The notes under the pieces: generated by a model
The model's database searches: none
The model's input: the letters and a program-made list of their open reading frames with translations, nothing else
Told to the model about the DNA's origin: nothing
Translations under genes and position numbers: made by a program
Assembly (NCBI GenBank): GCA_039714535.1
Contig: JBDLJC010000007.1
Location: 23,542 to 87,541, forward strand
Source: JAGXFP01 sp039714535
Lineage (GTDB): Bacteria; Desulfobacterota; Desulfobulbia; Desulfobulbales; JAGXFP01
Direction: 5' to 3'
DNA length: 64,000 nucleotides
Part shown: piece by piece, positions 49,358-58,114 of the stretch
Position numbering within the stretch: the stretch's first letter is position 1
Layout of the letters: every line of letters starts with the position of its first letter

Positions 49358-50365
49358 TTAGCGCCTCTCTTTTTTTTCAGGTCTAAAATTAATCGTCGTG
49401 AGTAGGCCCAACAAAAAGCTCAAGAACAGGGCCCCGGCCAGGGGCAGATAAAAAAGGGTTTTTACGGGCCGGAATACTTCACTCTCCTGCTGGACCGGCT
49501 CCAGTTCATCAATCAGCTGGTAGATTTCCTCCAATTGATCGGTATTACGGGCCCGGAAATATTTGCCGCCGGTCAAATCCGCGATTTTCCGCAAGGTCTC
49601 TTCATCCAGATCAGCGGAAGGATTAACCCGCTGACTACCAAAAAAACTGCGCACCATCATCTCGTCCGCCCCCACCCCGATGGTATAGATTTTCACCCCG
49701 GTCTGGGCCGCCAATTCAGTTGCGGTCAACGGTTCAACGCTACCGGCGGTGTTACTGCCATCGGTTAATAGGATCAGGATCCGGTTATCATCAGGTCGTT
49801 CTTTAAGTCGCTTAACCGCCAGACCGATGGCATCGCCAATCGAGGTCTTTTCTCCGGCAAAACCGATCTGGGCCTCATCTAAGAGGACCGTGACCGTCTG
49901 CCGGTCAAAGGTCATTGGCGCCTGGAGATAGGCCTCGGTACCAAACAGCAGCAGACCGATCCGGTCACCAATGCGCCGGGCAATAAACTCGCTCACTACC
50001 TTCTTGACCAAGACAAGGCGCGTCACCTGCTTACGGCCGATAAACATGTCTTCAGCCTTCATACTGCCGGAGATATCGACGGCCAGCATCAGATCCCGAC
50101 CGACCGTCGGCAGGGCTATCGGCTCCCCCACCCATTGCGGGCGGCAGACGGCTACGACCAGTAAGCACCAGATCAACAACAGCAGTAGCCCCTTGCCAAT
50201 ACTGGCGCCGGATGAAAGTTCATTTTGCTGATCAAAGGCCAGAACATCCTTATAAAAGGGGACGAACAGGGCCGCCTCCTGTTTTCTGGCCTTGGGGATC
50301 ACCATAAATACCAGTAGCGGCAGCGGCAGCAGCCAAAAGGCCCAGGGCCAGAGGAAGGTCAGCAT
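49358..50365 (-). CDS. batA: BatA-like VWA membrane protein
   Basis: A 335-residue protein starting at ATG 50365 after AGGAGGAG (a start 21 bases upstream would place that site inside the gene). Helices near 5-25 and 55-73 flank the aerotolerance N-domain; the VWA MIDAS is DISGSM, and LLTDGSN supplies the other metal-contact. A C-terminal helix is present near 315. Confidence 0.88.
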   Translation of the reverse strand: MLTFLWPWAFWLLPLPLLVFMVIPKARKQEAALFVPFYKDVLAFDQQNELSSGASIGKGLLLLLIWCLLVVAVCRPQWVGEPIALPTVGRDLMLAVDISGSMKAEDMFIGRKQVTRLVLVKKVVSEFIARRIGDRIGLLLFGTEAYLQAPMTFDRQTVTVLLDEAQIGFAGEKTSIGDAIGLAVKRLKERPDDNRILILLTDGSNTAGSVEPLTATELAAQTGVKIYTIGVGADEMMVRSFFGSQRVNPSADLDEETLRKIADLTGGKYFRARNTDQLEEIYQLIDELEPVQQESEVFRPVKTLFYLPLAGALFLSFLLGLLTTINFRPEKKERR

Positions 50366-50835
50366 TGCCGGCTCCTCCTGATCCATTTCTCGACCAACTG
50401 GAACAACTGGTCCAGGTCGGCTTCAACCGTCGGCTGATAATGGCCCTCACCGAGCACCTGACCCGGCCCGGCCGTGAACTGATCGGTCTCGCCTTTATTG
50501 TCGAGAAACTTCAGCCAGGCTTGGCCAACCAACGGCGCAACCACCCCTCGACCGCAGGTCTGGATGGCAACCCTCCGCAACAGCATAACAAGCTGCTCAA
50601 CGGTATGCCGGGTACTGTGCTGCTCCAGGTTTTCTTTAAGTAGTTGTAGTTCGCGCAAGGCCACTTTGCGGTAACGATTCCGGCGGATATGGCGGATAAT
50701 AAAATGGCTGGTCGCCGTAACAATTACCACAACGACAAGGGCCAGCAGCCACCAACCAGGGGCCGGCGGCCACCAGCTGACGGGGTCAGGCAGATGGATG
50801 TCCCTTAACTGGGCTAAAGGATCGGTACCATTCAT
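50359..50835 (-). CDS. DUF4381-family membrane protein
   Basis: A 158-residue protein with LRDIHLPDPVSWWPPAPGWW and a single membrane helix, the hallmark of DUF4381 proteins found in bat operons. It overlaps the batA start and the DUF58 end, implying translational coupling. Confidence 0.85.
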   Translation of the reverse strand: MNGTDPLAQLRDIHLPDPVSWWPPAPGWWLLALVVVVIVTATSHFIIRHIRRNRYRKVALRELQLLKENLEQHSTRHTVEQLVMLLRRVAIQTCGRGVVAPLVGQAWLKFLDNKGETDQFTAGPGQVLGEGHYQPTVEADLDQLFQLVEKWIRRSRQC

Positions 50836-51785
50836 CGTTTGGCCCCCAATAATTCCCGGAAATAATAGAGCGGTGAATCCAGCGTCGACAGCGGCATCAG
50901 CGGAATACCCATCGGCCCCAGTGCCTTGAGCAGGCTATCGCCCTTCTCCTGGAATATTTCCCGGTAGCGGCTTCGCAGCTTATGGTCGCCGGTGTACAGG
51001 GCAAAACGCTGGACGCCGTTGGTTATACTGTAATAGCCATTGGCGGGGAGATCCTGCTCCAGGGGGTCGTAAATCCGCACCGCAGAGATATCGTTATGTT
51101 TGTTCAGAAGATGCAGATGTTTGATCCCCTCCCCGCTCAAACCCTGAAAGTCGCTGATGATAAAGATATTGGAGCCGGGTCTAGTTATCCGGCGCAGTTC
51201 CTCCAGGGCCTGATCAAGGCCATCTGCGGCCGGGCTGAGCCGGCGGTGCAACCGATGGTTGAAATCATCAATGGAGTGCAGAAGCTGCAAAACATTTCTG
51301 GCGCTGCGCTTCGGTCTTACTTCAGCGTGGTCGCTGCCGTTAAAAACCAGACCGCCAACCCGGTCATTTTTTTGCAATGAGGCCCAGGCCAGCAGAGCAC
51401 CGGTATGGGCAGCCGTGACCGACTTGAAACAGTTTCTGCTGCCGAAGAACATCGACAGGCTCTGATCAACCAGCAACATGACCGGCCGCTCCCGTTCCTC
51501 GCGGAAGAGCTTGGTGTGGGCTTTCCCGGACCGGGCGGTAACCCGCCAGTCGATGCTGCGCACATCATCACCGGGATGGTAGGCCCGCACCTCTTCAAAT
51601 TCGATGCCCCGGCCTCTGAATCTGGTCTGGTGGGGGCCAACCAGCTGGCTGAACACCTTGCGCTGCCGGCCAAGTTTGAGCTCCCGGGCGCCGTATCTGA
51701 GTCTGATCAGCTCCGGCAGTTCGCTATAGGCGCCGAGCGGGATTGCAGTTCGGGATGTTTCCATTTGCTCAGATAACGGGGACAT
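50832..51785 (-). CDS. DUF58 domain protein
   Basis: A 317-residue protein from ATG 51785 (51764 is an equally possible start). The DUF58 core EFEEVRAYHPGDDVRSIDWRVTAR is complete, followed by a VWA-like part with a DQSLS motif. In MoxR-linked operons it is thought to act with the ATPase in assembling or checking envelope or redox complexes. Confidence 0.85.
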   Translation of the reverse strand: MSPLSEQMETSRTAIPLGAYSELPELIRLRYGARELKLGRQRKVFSQLVGPHQTRFRGRGIEFEEVRAYHPGDDVRSIDWRVTARSGKAHTKLFREERERPVMLLVDQSLSMFFGSRNCFKSVTAAHTGALLAWASLQKNDRVGGLVFNGSDHAEVRPKRSARNVLQLLHSIDDFNHRLHRRLSPAADGLDQALEELRRITRPGSNIFIISDFQGLSGEGIKHLHLLNKHNDISAVRIYDPLEQDLPANGYYSITNGVQRFALYTGDHKLRSRYREIFQEKGDSLLKALGPMGIPLMPLSTLDSPLYYFRELLGAKR

Positions 51786-52728
51786 ACTGTAATAAAGAAT
51801 CAATCACCTGATCGGTACTGATGCCGTTGGCCTCGGCCTCAAAGCTCAAAATCAGCCGGTGCCGCATGATATCATGGATTACATCCTGGACGTCATCGGG
51901 GCTGACAAAATCGCGGCCCTGGAGCCAGGCCCGGGCCCGGGAACAACGATCCAGGGCTATAGTGGCCCGGGGGCTGCAGCCGTATTCAATCCAGCTGGCC
52001 AGTTCTTTGGAATAATCCTGGGGAGCCCGGGTAGCCATCACCAACTGGACAATGTATTCATCAACACTGGGAGCCATATGGATGCCTAAGACGTCCTGCC
52101 GGGCCGCCATAATCGTCTCCAGACTGAGGATATCAGGCATGGTATCTGGTTCATTGCCTGCTTCACGGCGGGCCAGGGCCAGGATCTCCCGTTCGGCCCC
52201 GAGACCGGGATAGCCGACCGTTACGTGCATCAGGAAACGGTCGAGCTGCGCCTCCGGCAAGGGATAAGTCCCTTCCTGCTCGATGGGGTTCTGGGTTGCC
52301 ATCACCAGAAACATCTCCGGCAAATCGTAGGATTCACGGCCAATGCTGACCTGTCTTTCGGCCATGGCTTCAAGGAGGGCGGACTGGACCTTGGCCGGCG
52401 CCCGGTTAATCTCATCGGCCAGGACCAGGTTGTGGAAGATCGGCCCATGCTGGAACCTGAAACTGCCATCTTCCGGCCGATAGATATCGGTGCCGGTAAC
52501 ATCGCCCGGCAGGAGATCCGGGGTAAACTGAATCCGGTGAAAATCCCCCTGGATACCTTCAGACAGACATTTTATCGCCTTGGTCTTGGCCAGGCCCGGC
52601 GCACCTTCCACCAACAGATGGCCATCGGCCAGGAGGCCTATAAGAAGACGCTCAACCAGCTTTTGCTGGCCGATAATTTTTCCCTCAAGCCATAATCTTG
52701 ATTGTTTAAAAGCATTTTGGTTTTCCAT
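51769..52728 (-). CDS. MoxR-family AAA+ ATPase
   Basis: A 319-residue ATPase from ATG 52728 (MENQNAF). Walker A GAPGLAKTK, Walker B VLADEINRAPAKVQSALLEAM, sensor ATQNPIEQEG and DRFLMHV with the C-terminal lid are all present. It heads the six-gene bat operon and overlaps the DUF58 gene. Confidence 0.9.
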   Translation of the reverse strand: MENQNAFKQSRLWLEGKIIGQQKLVERLLIGLLADGHLLVEGAPGLAKTKAIKCLSEGIQGDFHRIQFTPDLLPGDVTGTDIYRPEDGSFRFQHGPIFHNLVLADEINRAPAKVQSALLEAMAERQVSIGRESYDLPEMFLVMATQNPIEQEGTYPLPEAQLDRFLMHVTVGYPGLGAEREILALARREAGNEPDTMPDILSLETIMAARQDVLGIHMAPSVDEYIVQLVMATRAPQDYSKELASWIEYGCSPRATIALDRCSRARAWLQGRDFVSPDDVQDVIHDIMRHRLILSFEAEANGISTDQVIDSLLQYVPVI

Positions 52729-52919
52729 GTTCAGCGAATAATCATCCCAAATTTTATTTTGCACAAAAACATCTCAAACAATAGCCGGCAAATTTTCAAC
52801 AACATAAATAAATCCTGTTCGGGGTAGTTGCAAGGGTGAAAAAAATAAAAAACTGGAATCAGCTCCATAAATACTCAGTAACTCCATGCAGCAGCAACCA
52901 CTCAGCCACAATTTAAAGG

Positions 52920-52942
52920 CCTGCAACCTTCAGCGTTGCAGG
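52920..52942 (-). terminator. Hairpin after the ArsR gene
   Basis: CCTGCAAC and GTTGCAGG pair over 7 bases, 14 bases after the ArsR stop; a modest T-rich run follows on the minus strand. Confidence 0.45.
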
Positions 52943-52955
52943 TCATTCAGGAATA

Positions 52956-53237
52956 TTAGCCGCTCCCCAGACAATCAACAATCCTGCCGTAAACAGGCGC
53001 CGCTAGCCGGTAGAATACCTTTCGTCCCTGGCGCTGTTTTTTTACAATACCTCGATCATTCAGTAAGCGGAGATGGGTTGACATGGTCGGGCTGGAAGTT
53101 TCACAGGCCCATGCCAATTCCCCAACCGACATCAGTTCTCTGCCCAATATTCTGATGATCCGAATCCTCAACGGGTGGCCCATTGCCTTCAGCGATTCAG
53201 ATGATTTCTGCAAATCGGTCATGCTCATCTTTTTCAT
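52956..53237 (-). CDS. ArsR-family transcriptional regulator
   Basis: A 93-residue winged-helix repressor: SLKAMGHPLRIRIIRIL, the helix-turn-helix VGELAWACETSSPTMSTHLRLL and wing KKQRQGRKVFYRL. There is no CxC metal motif of ArsR/SmtB; the single Cys in helix 3 (ACETSS) may sense thiols or metals. Start follows AGAGGG. It is divergent to the cpxR-like gene. Confidence 0.85.
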   Translation of the reverse strand: MKKMSMTDLQKSSESLKAMGHPLRIRIIRILGRELMSVGELAWACETSSPTMSTHLRLLNDRGIVKKQRQGRKVFYRLAAPVYGRIVDCLGSG

Positions 53238-53464
53238 GTTAAACCCTCTAGCAATCTATCAACAATTCAGCGACAAAACCGCATATTACAAGAGCAACTC
53301 CCCTTTACCCCAGCCTTCATCGATCCAATTATCTTTAAGGAACTTGGGAAAGACAGCTGTTTTCTGCAATTTTACCGATAACTGTTACCCAGATACCTCC
53401 ACAAAATTTGATTTATCCGACTCGTTACGTAAGTCCACTATAGAACCATCATTCACAGATTACT

Positions 53465-53532
53465 GTTAAGTTACCGTTAAACCGTGTAAAGTTTTGTTAA
53501 TCCCCGGCCGCGGTCCCTTTACAAAATTTTAC
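53465..53532. promoter_or_regulatory. CpxR-type operator repeats
   Basis: GTTAA at 53465 and 53476, GTAAA at 53486 and GTTAA at 53496 form an array with roughly helical spacing. TTTAC-N5-TTTAC at 53518-53532 is, on the other strand, a perfect GTAAA-N5-GTAAA, the known CpxR box. The array lies upstream of cpxR and suggests autoregulation. Confidence 0.6.
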
Positions 53533-53606
53533 AGTCACAGCCATTCTTTTCGGATAAGATAAGCCGCTTAGCGCAATAAATCTGCAGACCGACACAGGAA
53601 AAAACA

Positions 53607-54329
53607 ATGACCATTCTGGTGGTTGACGACGACACCGAACTTTGCGAACTTCTCACCGATTATCTGGTTCCGGAGGGATTCGAAGTGGAAACGGTTCATA
53701 ATGGCGAAACAGGTGCGGCTCTCGCTCTTAAGGGCAATTACGACCTGATCGTACTGGATGTCATGCTTCCCGGTCTGAACGGCTTAGACGTCCTGCGAAA
53801 GATCAGGGCCGGTTCTTCGGTTCCGGTCCTGATGCTCACCGCCCGCGGTGATGATGTTGACCGCATCGTTGGCCTGGAGCTCGGGGCGGATGATTACCTC
53901 GCCAAGCCGTTCAACCCACGCGAAATGGTGGCCCGGATCCGGGCAATCCAGCGCCGGACCGCTCACCTCTCCAGTGGTTATGACCGAGCCGGCAACGATG
54001 AAGACTCCAAAGAAATAACCTCCGGCGACCTGAAACTTAACCCGGCTACCCACAGTGTGCTTTCCGGCGCTCACAAGGTGGAGCTCACCGCAGTCGAATT
54101 TTCCATTTTGCACCAACTCTTGCTAAAAACCGGCAAAGTCGTATCCCGTGATGACCTGGCAGGAAGTGTGCTGGGCCGCAAACTTGAGATGTTCGACCGC
54201 AGTATCGATGTCCATATCAGCAGCATCCGCAAAAAACTAGGATACTGCCCCAATAGCCGGGCAAAGATCATCTCGATTCGTGGTGTCGGTTACCAGTTCC
54301 TGCCGGAAGAATCCCCGGAATCTTTATAG
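53607..54329 (+). CDS. cpxR: CpxR-like OmpR-family response regulator
   Basis: A 240-residue regulator. The receiver has VVDDDTEL, phospho-Asp51 (LIVLDVMLPG), LTARGDD and AKPF. The DNA-binding winged helix (LTAVEFSILHQLLLKTG, FDRSIDVHISSIRKKLG) matches CpxR closely. It is 15 bases from the sensor kinase gene. Confidence 0.88.
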   Translation: MTILVVDDDTELCELLTDYLVPEGFEVETVHNGETGAALALKGNYDLIVLDVMLPGLNGLDVLRKIRAGSSVPVLMLTARGDDVDRIVGLELGADDYLAKPFNPREMVARIRAIQRRTAHLSSGYDRAGNDEDSKEITSGDLKLNPATHSVLSGAHKVELTAVEFSILHQLLLKTGKVVSRDDLAGSVLGRKLEMFDRSIDVHISSIRKKLGYCPNSRAKIISIRGVGYQFLPEESPESL

Positions 54330-54344
54330 AGATCAGAGAATTTC

Positions 54345-55733
54345 ATGCCGAGACTGTTTATAAAAATATTTCTCTGGTTCTGGCTGGCGATGACCCTGAT
54401 CGGTGGGATCCTGGTCACCCTGGCCTTGACCTCCAACCCCCAGCAGGCCTTTCTGGAAAGACAGAAGCACCGGCTAAGCAAATATGGCAACGAACTGGTC
54501 CGGCTCTACGAAAAAAAAGGGGCCCAGGGCCTAACCGAAAGGATTCTGCAGCTCCAGCAAAGAGAGAAAATTCGCCTGGCTCTGGTAAACGCCAGAACCC
54601 AACACCTGGGCCAACAGCCGGAACAACCTTATCTGCAGGGATTTGCCATCCGGGCCCTTACCGAAAGCATGCTTTCCCCCTTGTCCGAAGCAATACGGGC
54701 CCGGCCCATGCGCAATGACCTTACCTTCTCCATCCCCTTGGCCGATGATTACTTCCTGCTGGCCGAATTAGCCAAACCATCGCAGCTGGAGTTACTCCTC
54801 GACCCCCATGCCCTGACCTTACGCCTGGGGGCGACTTTCTTGGTAGCCGGGATCATCTGTTACCTGTTGGCCCGGTCGATATCCGCCCCAATAATGAAGT
54901 TACGCAAAGCCGCCCAGGAGTTCTCGGCCGGCCATCTCTCAACCCGGGTCTCACCAAGTTTTGGCCGGAACCGGGGAGAACTTGCCGAACTGGCCCATGA
55001 CTTTGACACCATGGCCGAACGGATCGAAAGCCTCTTAGCCGCCCAACAGCGACTGTTGCGGGACATTTCCCATGAATTGCGCTCACCGCTGGCCAGGCTA
55101 GGGGTTGCCCTGGAACTGGTGAGAAGAGGCGCCAACGGCAACAATGATCCCCTGGCAAGAATTGAAAAAGAAGCGGAGCGTTTAAATGACCTGATCGGTC
55201 AATTGCTGGCCATCACCCGGCTGGAGAGTCTAACCGACCTGATCATAAAGGAACCGATAGATCTGGCCGAGCTCCTGGAAACAATCGTTGCAGATGCCAA
55301 TTTTGAAAGCCAGAGCCAGAACCGGCGGGTGGCTATCGCTACGGAAAGCAAAGTCTCCGTAATCGGCTCCCAGGAACTGATGGGCAGAGCCTTCGAAAAC
55401 GTGATCCGCAATGCGCTGCAGCACACGGCAGAAGGCACCACGGTCGATGTCCATCTTGGCTTTGCAAAGGATAACGGCTGGCCTGAAGTACGGATCAAAG
55501 ATTATGGCCAGGGGGTTCCATCCCATAACCTCGAAAAGCTCTTCCAGCCTTTTTTCAGGGTCAGCGAATCGAGAAATCGCCAGAGTGGCGGTTATGGGGT
55601 AGGCTTGGCGATAGCCGAAAGGGCCATCAAACTGCATGGCGGCAGGATAACCGCCGCCAACCATCCAGATGGCGGCATGCTCTTCACAATCCAACTACCC
55701 CCAGATACCCAGAGTTCTAAAAACTCCCGCTAA
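54345..55733 (+). CDS. cpxA: CpxA-like sensor histidine kinase
   Basis: A 462-residue kinase. N-terminal helix (about 7-29), a periplasmic part, second helix (about 160-176), HAMP, then phospho-His243 in DISHELRSPLARL, and ATPase boxes NVIRNALQH, KDYGQGVP and GGYGVGLAIAE. Architecture matches CpxA. It phosphorylates the product of the gene 15 bases upstream. Confidence 0.88.
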   Translation: MPRLFIKIFLWFWLAMTLIGGILVTLALTSNPQQAFLERQKHRLSKYGNELVRLYEKKGAQGLTERILQLQQREKIRLALVNARTQHLGQQPEQPYLQGFAIRALTESMLSPLSEAIRARPMRNDLTFSIPLADDYFLLAELAKPSQLELLLDPHALTLRLGATFLVAGIICYLLARSISAPIMKLRKAAQEFSAGHLSTRVSPSFGRNRGELAELAHDFDTMAERIESLLAAQQRLLRDISHELRSPLARLGVALELVRRGANGNNDPLARIEKEAERLNDLIGQLLAITRLESLTDLIIKEPIDLAELLETIVADANFESQSQNRRVAIATESKVSVIGSQELMGRAFENVIRNALQHTAEGTTVDVHLGFAKDNGWPEVRIKDYGQGVPSHNLEKLFQPFFRVSESRNRQSGGYGVGLAIAERAIKLHGGRITAANHPDGGMLFTIQLPPDTQSSKNSR

Positions 55734-56210
55734 CCCGGAAATTTCACAAGCCGAGACGCCGGATAGACAAAGTGTAAGGAGATTGAGCTATACTTTAGTA
55801 TGTGAAACGCCTTACACTGCAGGCTATACGGATGTATCGGCTTGCCCGAAGGGTGAGTGTTTTGAAAAAAACTTATTCAGTCATTTGGTACAAACTGTAA
55901 CCGGAAAAACTTACTAGAAACATAGATTAAATATCATAAAAACAGATAGTTACACTGATTTTTTAAAAATACTCATGAAATATTCGGGCTACCCGGCGGC
56001 AGTGGCCGGACAAAGATAGGCCAAACAAAGGCCTGGCCCCGTTTTTTTATTTGGATTTGGGCTGAGTCAAGAGCGGAGCCGGTTATGCCCTGCGCCCCTC
56101 CCGATCTGGAATGAAATAGTTAAGGAAGATGGCCTCCTCTCTCCCGACATTTCGAAGAAACTGGAACGCATTTTAAGGCAGTCTCACTAATTCGGGACTA
56201 CTTTCCCTTT
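55734..56210. other. Gene-poor stretch with hairpins and a possible gene remnant
   Basis: GTGTAAGG and CCTTACAC (about 55772-55820) could pair over a long loop. AGGCC-AAACAAA-GGCCT followed by a T run near 56020-56050 resembles a terminator. Bases 56103-56190 read as the end of a protein (IVKEDGLLSPDISKKLERIL to TAA) with no start, perhaps a remnant. Confidence 0.35.
56103..56190 (+). pseudogene. Possible C-terminal protein remnant
   Basis: An in-frame stretch of about 28 codons with protein-like composition (IVKEDGLLSPDISKKLERIL...) ending at TAA but lacking any upstream start. Could be chance; listed because it is the only coding-like signal in this gap. Confidence 0.25.
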
Positions 56211-56438
56211 TTACTCCTCTCTCAATTGGCGGCATTTGTTATGATACTGGATGATTTCATTGAGTTGCGTAAGAGGTGTCTCATCAACGGCCGCAAGTCT
56301 CTCGGCAAGAGGTAATTCTCGCAGATCACTGATCGGACAATCACACAAAGCATCCTGCATGGGGCAGGCAACTGCTAAACTTTTTACCCAGACTTTTATA
56401 TCACTGAAATAACTTTCCATACAATTTGCTTTCTCCAT
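56211..56438 (-). CDS. Small Cys-containing protein
   Basis: A 75-residue protein (MEKANCMESYF...). Cysteines at ACPMQDALCDCPISD may bind metal. An internal ATG at 56420 preceded by GGAG is an alternative start (69 residues). No family recognised. Confidence 0.45.
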   Translation of the reverse strand: MEKANCMESYFSDIKVWVKSLAVACPMQDALCDCPISDLRELPLAERLAAVDETPLTQLNEIIQYHNKCRQLREE

Positions 56439-57019
56439 TTTGTGATTAAACTCATATATTCCCCTTATCTCTTGTCATTCGCTGGGTTCGGATCATTGCC
56501 GTGGCAGTCCTTTCTAAGTGGTGGCTGGATTTTTCTTCCCCACCTTCCCCACTCTCTTCTCCTTATTTTCTAACTGATGCAGCAACCAGATACATACCTA
56601 ACATAGATTGTAGCTTCCAGATATGGGGGAATTCCCTAGTCTGCATAGGGGGCACCCCTTATACTGCCTGCTAGGGGTTGTTCGGCAAGGGGTGACGAGA
56701 AGGTAGTAAGAATAGAGAGAAACAAAAAAAATGATTTGTTTGATGGTGATGGTGCTTGGGGGAAAGTTCCTCCCCCTGCCACGGAGAGAGCAATCAAAGC
56801 GACATTCTTACTTGTAAGTAAAAAACAGGAGTCTATCGCAGGTCATCTGCCAAGACCAAGCACAGAAATAAAATGGGAGATGGCTCCAGCAAGAACAAAA
56901 AAAACGCCATATTCCATGGGCATGGCCAAGCCAGTTCAGTTTATCGACAATAGAGAAGACAATACCGACCGTGGAGGCTCTGCCGGACTAAACCACCGGC
57001 ATCACAGCTTCCTGAAAAA
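56439..57019. other. Gene-free stretch
   Basis: No supported gene. The G-rich palindromic motif GGGGGAATTCCC (about 56623-56634) is followed by further GGGG/CCCC pairs to about 56695, possibly a regulatory region. A 95-residue plus-strand frame starting at TTG 56736 lacks a ribosome-binding site. Confidence 0.4.
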
Positions 57020-57424
57020 TTAACCGCCGCTCAATTTCTTGTCTTGATCACGCAATACGAACAAGGCAAAGCACGCTGCCAGCATCGGCCAGGCTGCAAA
57101 AAACAATAAGTTCGGTCCATCGAATGGCGCCAGGTATTGCTTGAATGAAGACAAGGTGGATACAGCATGCAATGCCAATACCGCCCCATAGGTGTATTTC
57201 TTTTTGTAGCCTGCCAGGAACAGGAACAAAATGACAATCTCAATTGCGCCTATCGCATATAAGGCAACAGCGTCCAGGCCGGCTATGTAATAAAATTTCT
57301 CAAAAACCTTAGCTGCATGGCCGGGATTAATTAATTTGTCGATAGTCCACATGAACATGACCAGAAAGACGGTTAAGCGAAGAAATAGTAATGACAATTG
57401 CAGCTTTTCCTCCTGATCTTTCAT
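57020..57424 (-). CDS. DoxX-like membrane protein
   Basis: A 134-residue protein with four membrane helices, starting at ATG 57424 after AGGGAGGT (an upstream start at 57466 would lie before this site). The pattern LRLTVFLVMFMWTIDKLINP followed by GAIEIVILFLFLAGYKKK resembles DoxX-type proteins. Role unknown; it lies downstream of the yceI-like gene. Confidence 0.7.
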   Translation of the reverse strand: MKDQEEKLQLSLLFLRLTVFLVMFMWTIDKLINPGHAAKVFEKFYYIAGLDAVALYAIGAIEIVILFLFLAGYKKKYTYGAVLALHAVSTLSSFKQYLAPFDGPNLLFFAAWPMLAACFALFVLRDQDKKLSGG

Positions 57425-57543
57425 TATTACCTCCCTTTTCGTATGTCCGTTTAACACCGCAGACAATCAGCCTACCACATCTGACCAACAGGCAAGTAGG
57501 CCGGCTGCCCCGGTATTTGCTTGATATTCAACGACGCTGCCCG

Positions 57544-58080
57544 TTATTCCTCAAGATCGGCCTCTATGTCCAGATCGATGACGATCTCCTTACCGACCAT
57601 CACCCCGCCGCCATCCATCGGTACGTTCCAGATCATGCCGAACTCCTCTCGGTTCACCGTGGCGGTGGCGGTGATGCCCAGGGTGATCTCGCCGCCGAAA
57701 TCCTCCGGACTCCTGATCGGACCGGAGAAGCTCAGGTCGAGGACCACCGGTTTGCTTACCCCGTGAATAGTCAAAAGACCGGCGAGTTTGCCGCCTTTAC
57801 CTCCTCCGGGTGTAAAGGCGCCGCTTTTGAAAACAATGGTCGGATGGACCGCCATGTCAAAAAAATCGGGGCTCTGCAGATGCTCATCCCGCTGGGCGAT
57901 CCCGGTAAGGAGACCGAGGGCGTCGATCATCATTTCCAGGGAAAATACCGTGGGGTCATCCTGGTCATAGGTAACCGTGCCGCTAAGCTTGTTGAACTGA
58001 CCGCGCACGTGGGCGACCATCATGTGCCGAACCTTGAATGCCGCTACCGAATGATCGGGATCAATGTTCCATTTCGCCAT
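57544..58080 (-). CDS. YceI-family lipid-binding protein
   Basis: A 178-residue YceI domain without signal peptide: WNIDPDHSVAAFKVRHM, GQFNKLSGTV, HPTIVFKSG, LTIHGVSKPVVLD and REEFGMIWNVP. YceI proteins are lipocalin-like binders of isoprenoids or fatty acids. It is 34 bases downstream of the radical SAM maturase, perhaps in one transcript. Confidence 0.85.
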   Translation of the reverse strand: MAKWNIDPDHSVAAFKVRHMMVAHVRGQFNKLSGTVTYDQDDPTVFSLEMMIDALGLLTGIAQRDEHLQSPDFFDMAVHPTIVFKSGAFTPGGGKGGKLAGLLTIHGVSKPVVLDLSFSGPIRSPEDFGGEITLGITATATVNREEFGMIWNVPMDGGGVMVGKEIVIDLDIEADLEE

Positions 58081-58114
58081 GTTCTTCTCCTCTGTCAGTT
58101 ATTAACTACCGGAA

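Noticed and set aside
55669..55917. 82-residue plus-strand frame overlapping the end of cpxA
   Set aside because: It begins inside cpxA in another frame and lacks any translation signal.
56736..57023. 95-residue plus-strand frame
   Set aside because: TTG start without a ribosome-binding site, unusual composition, no domain.
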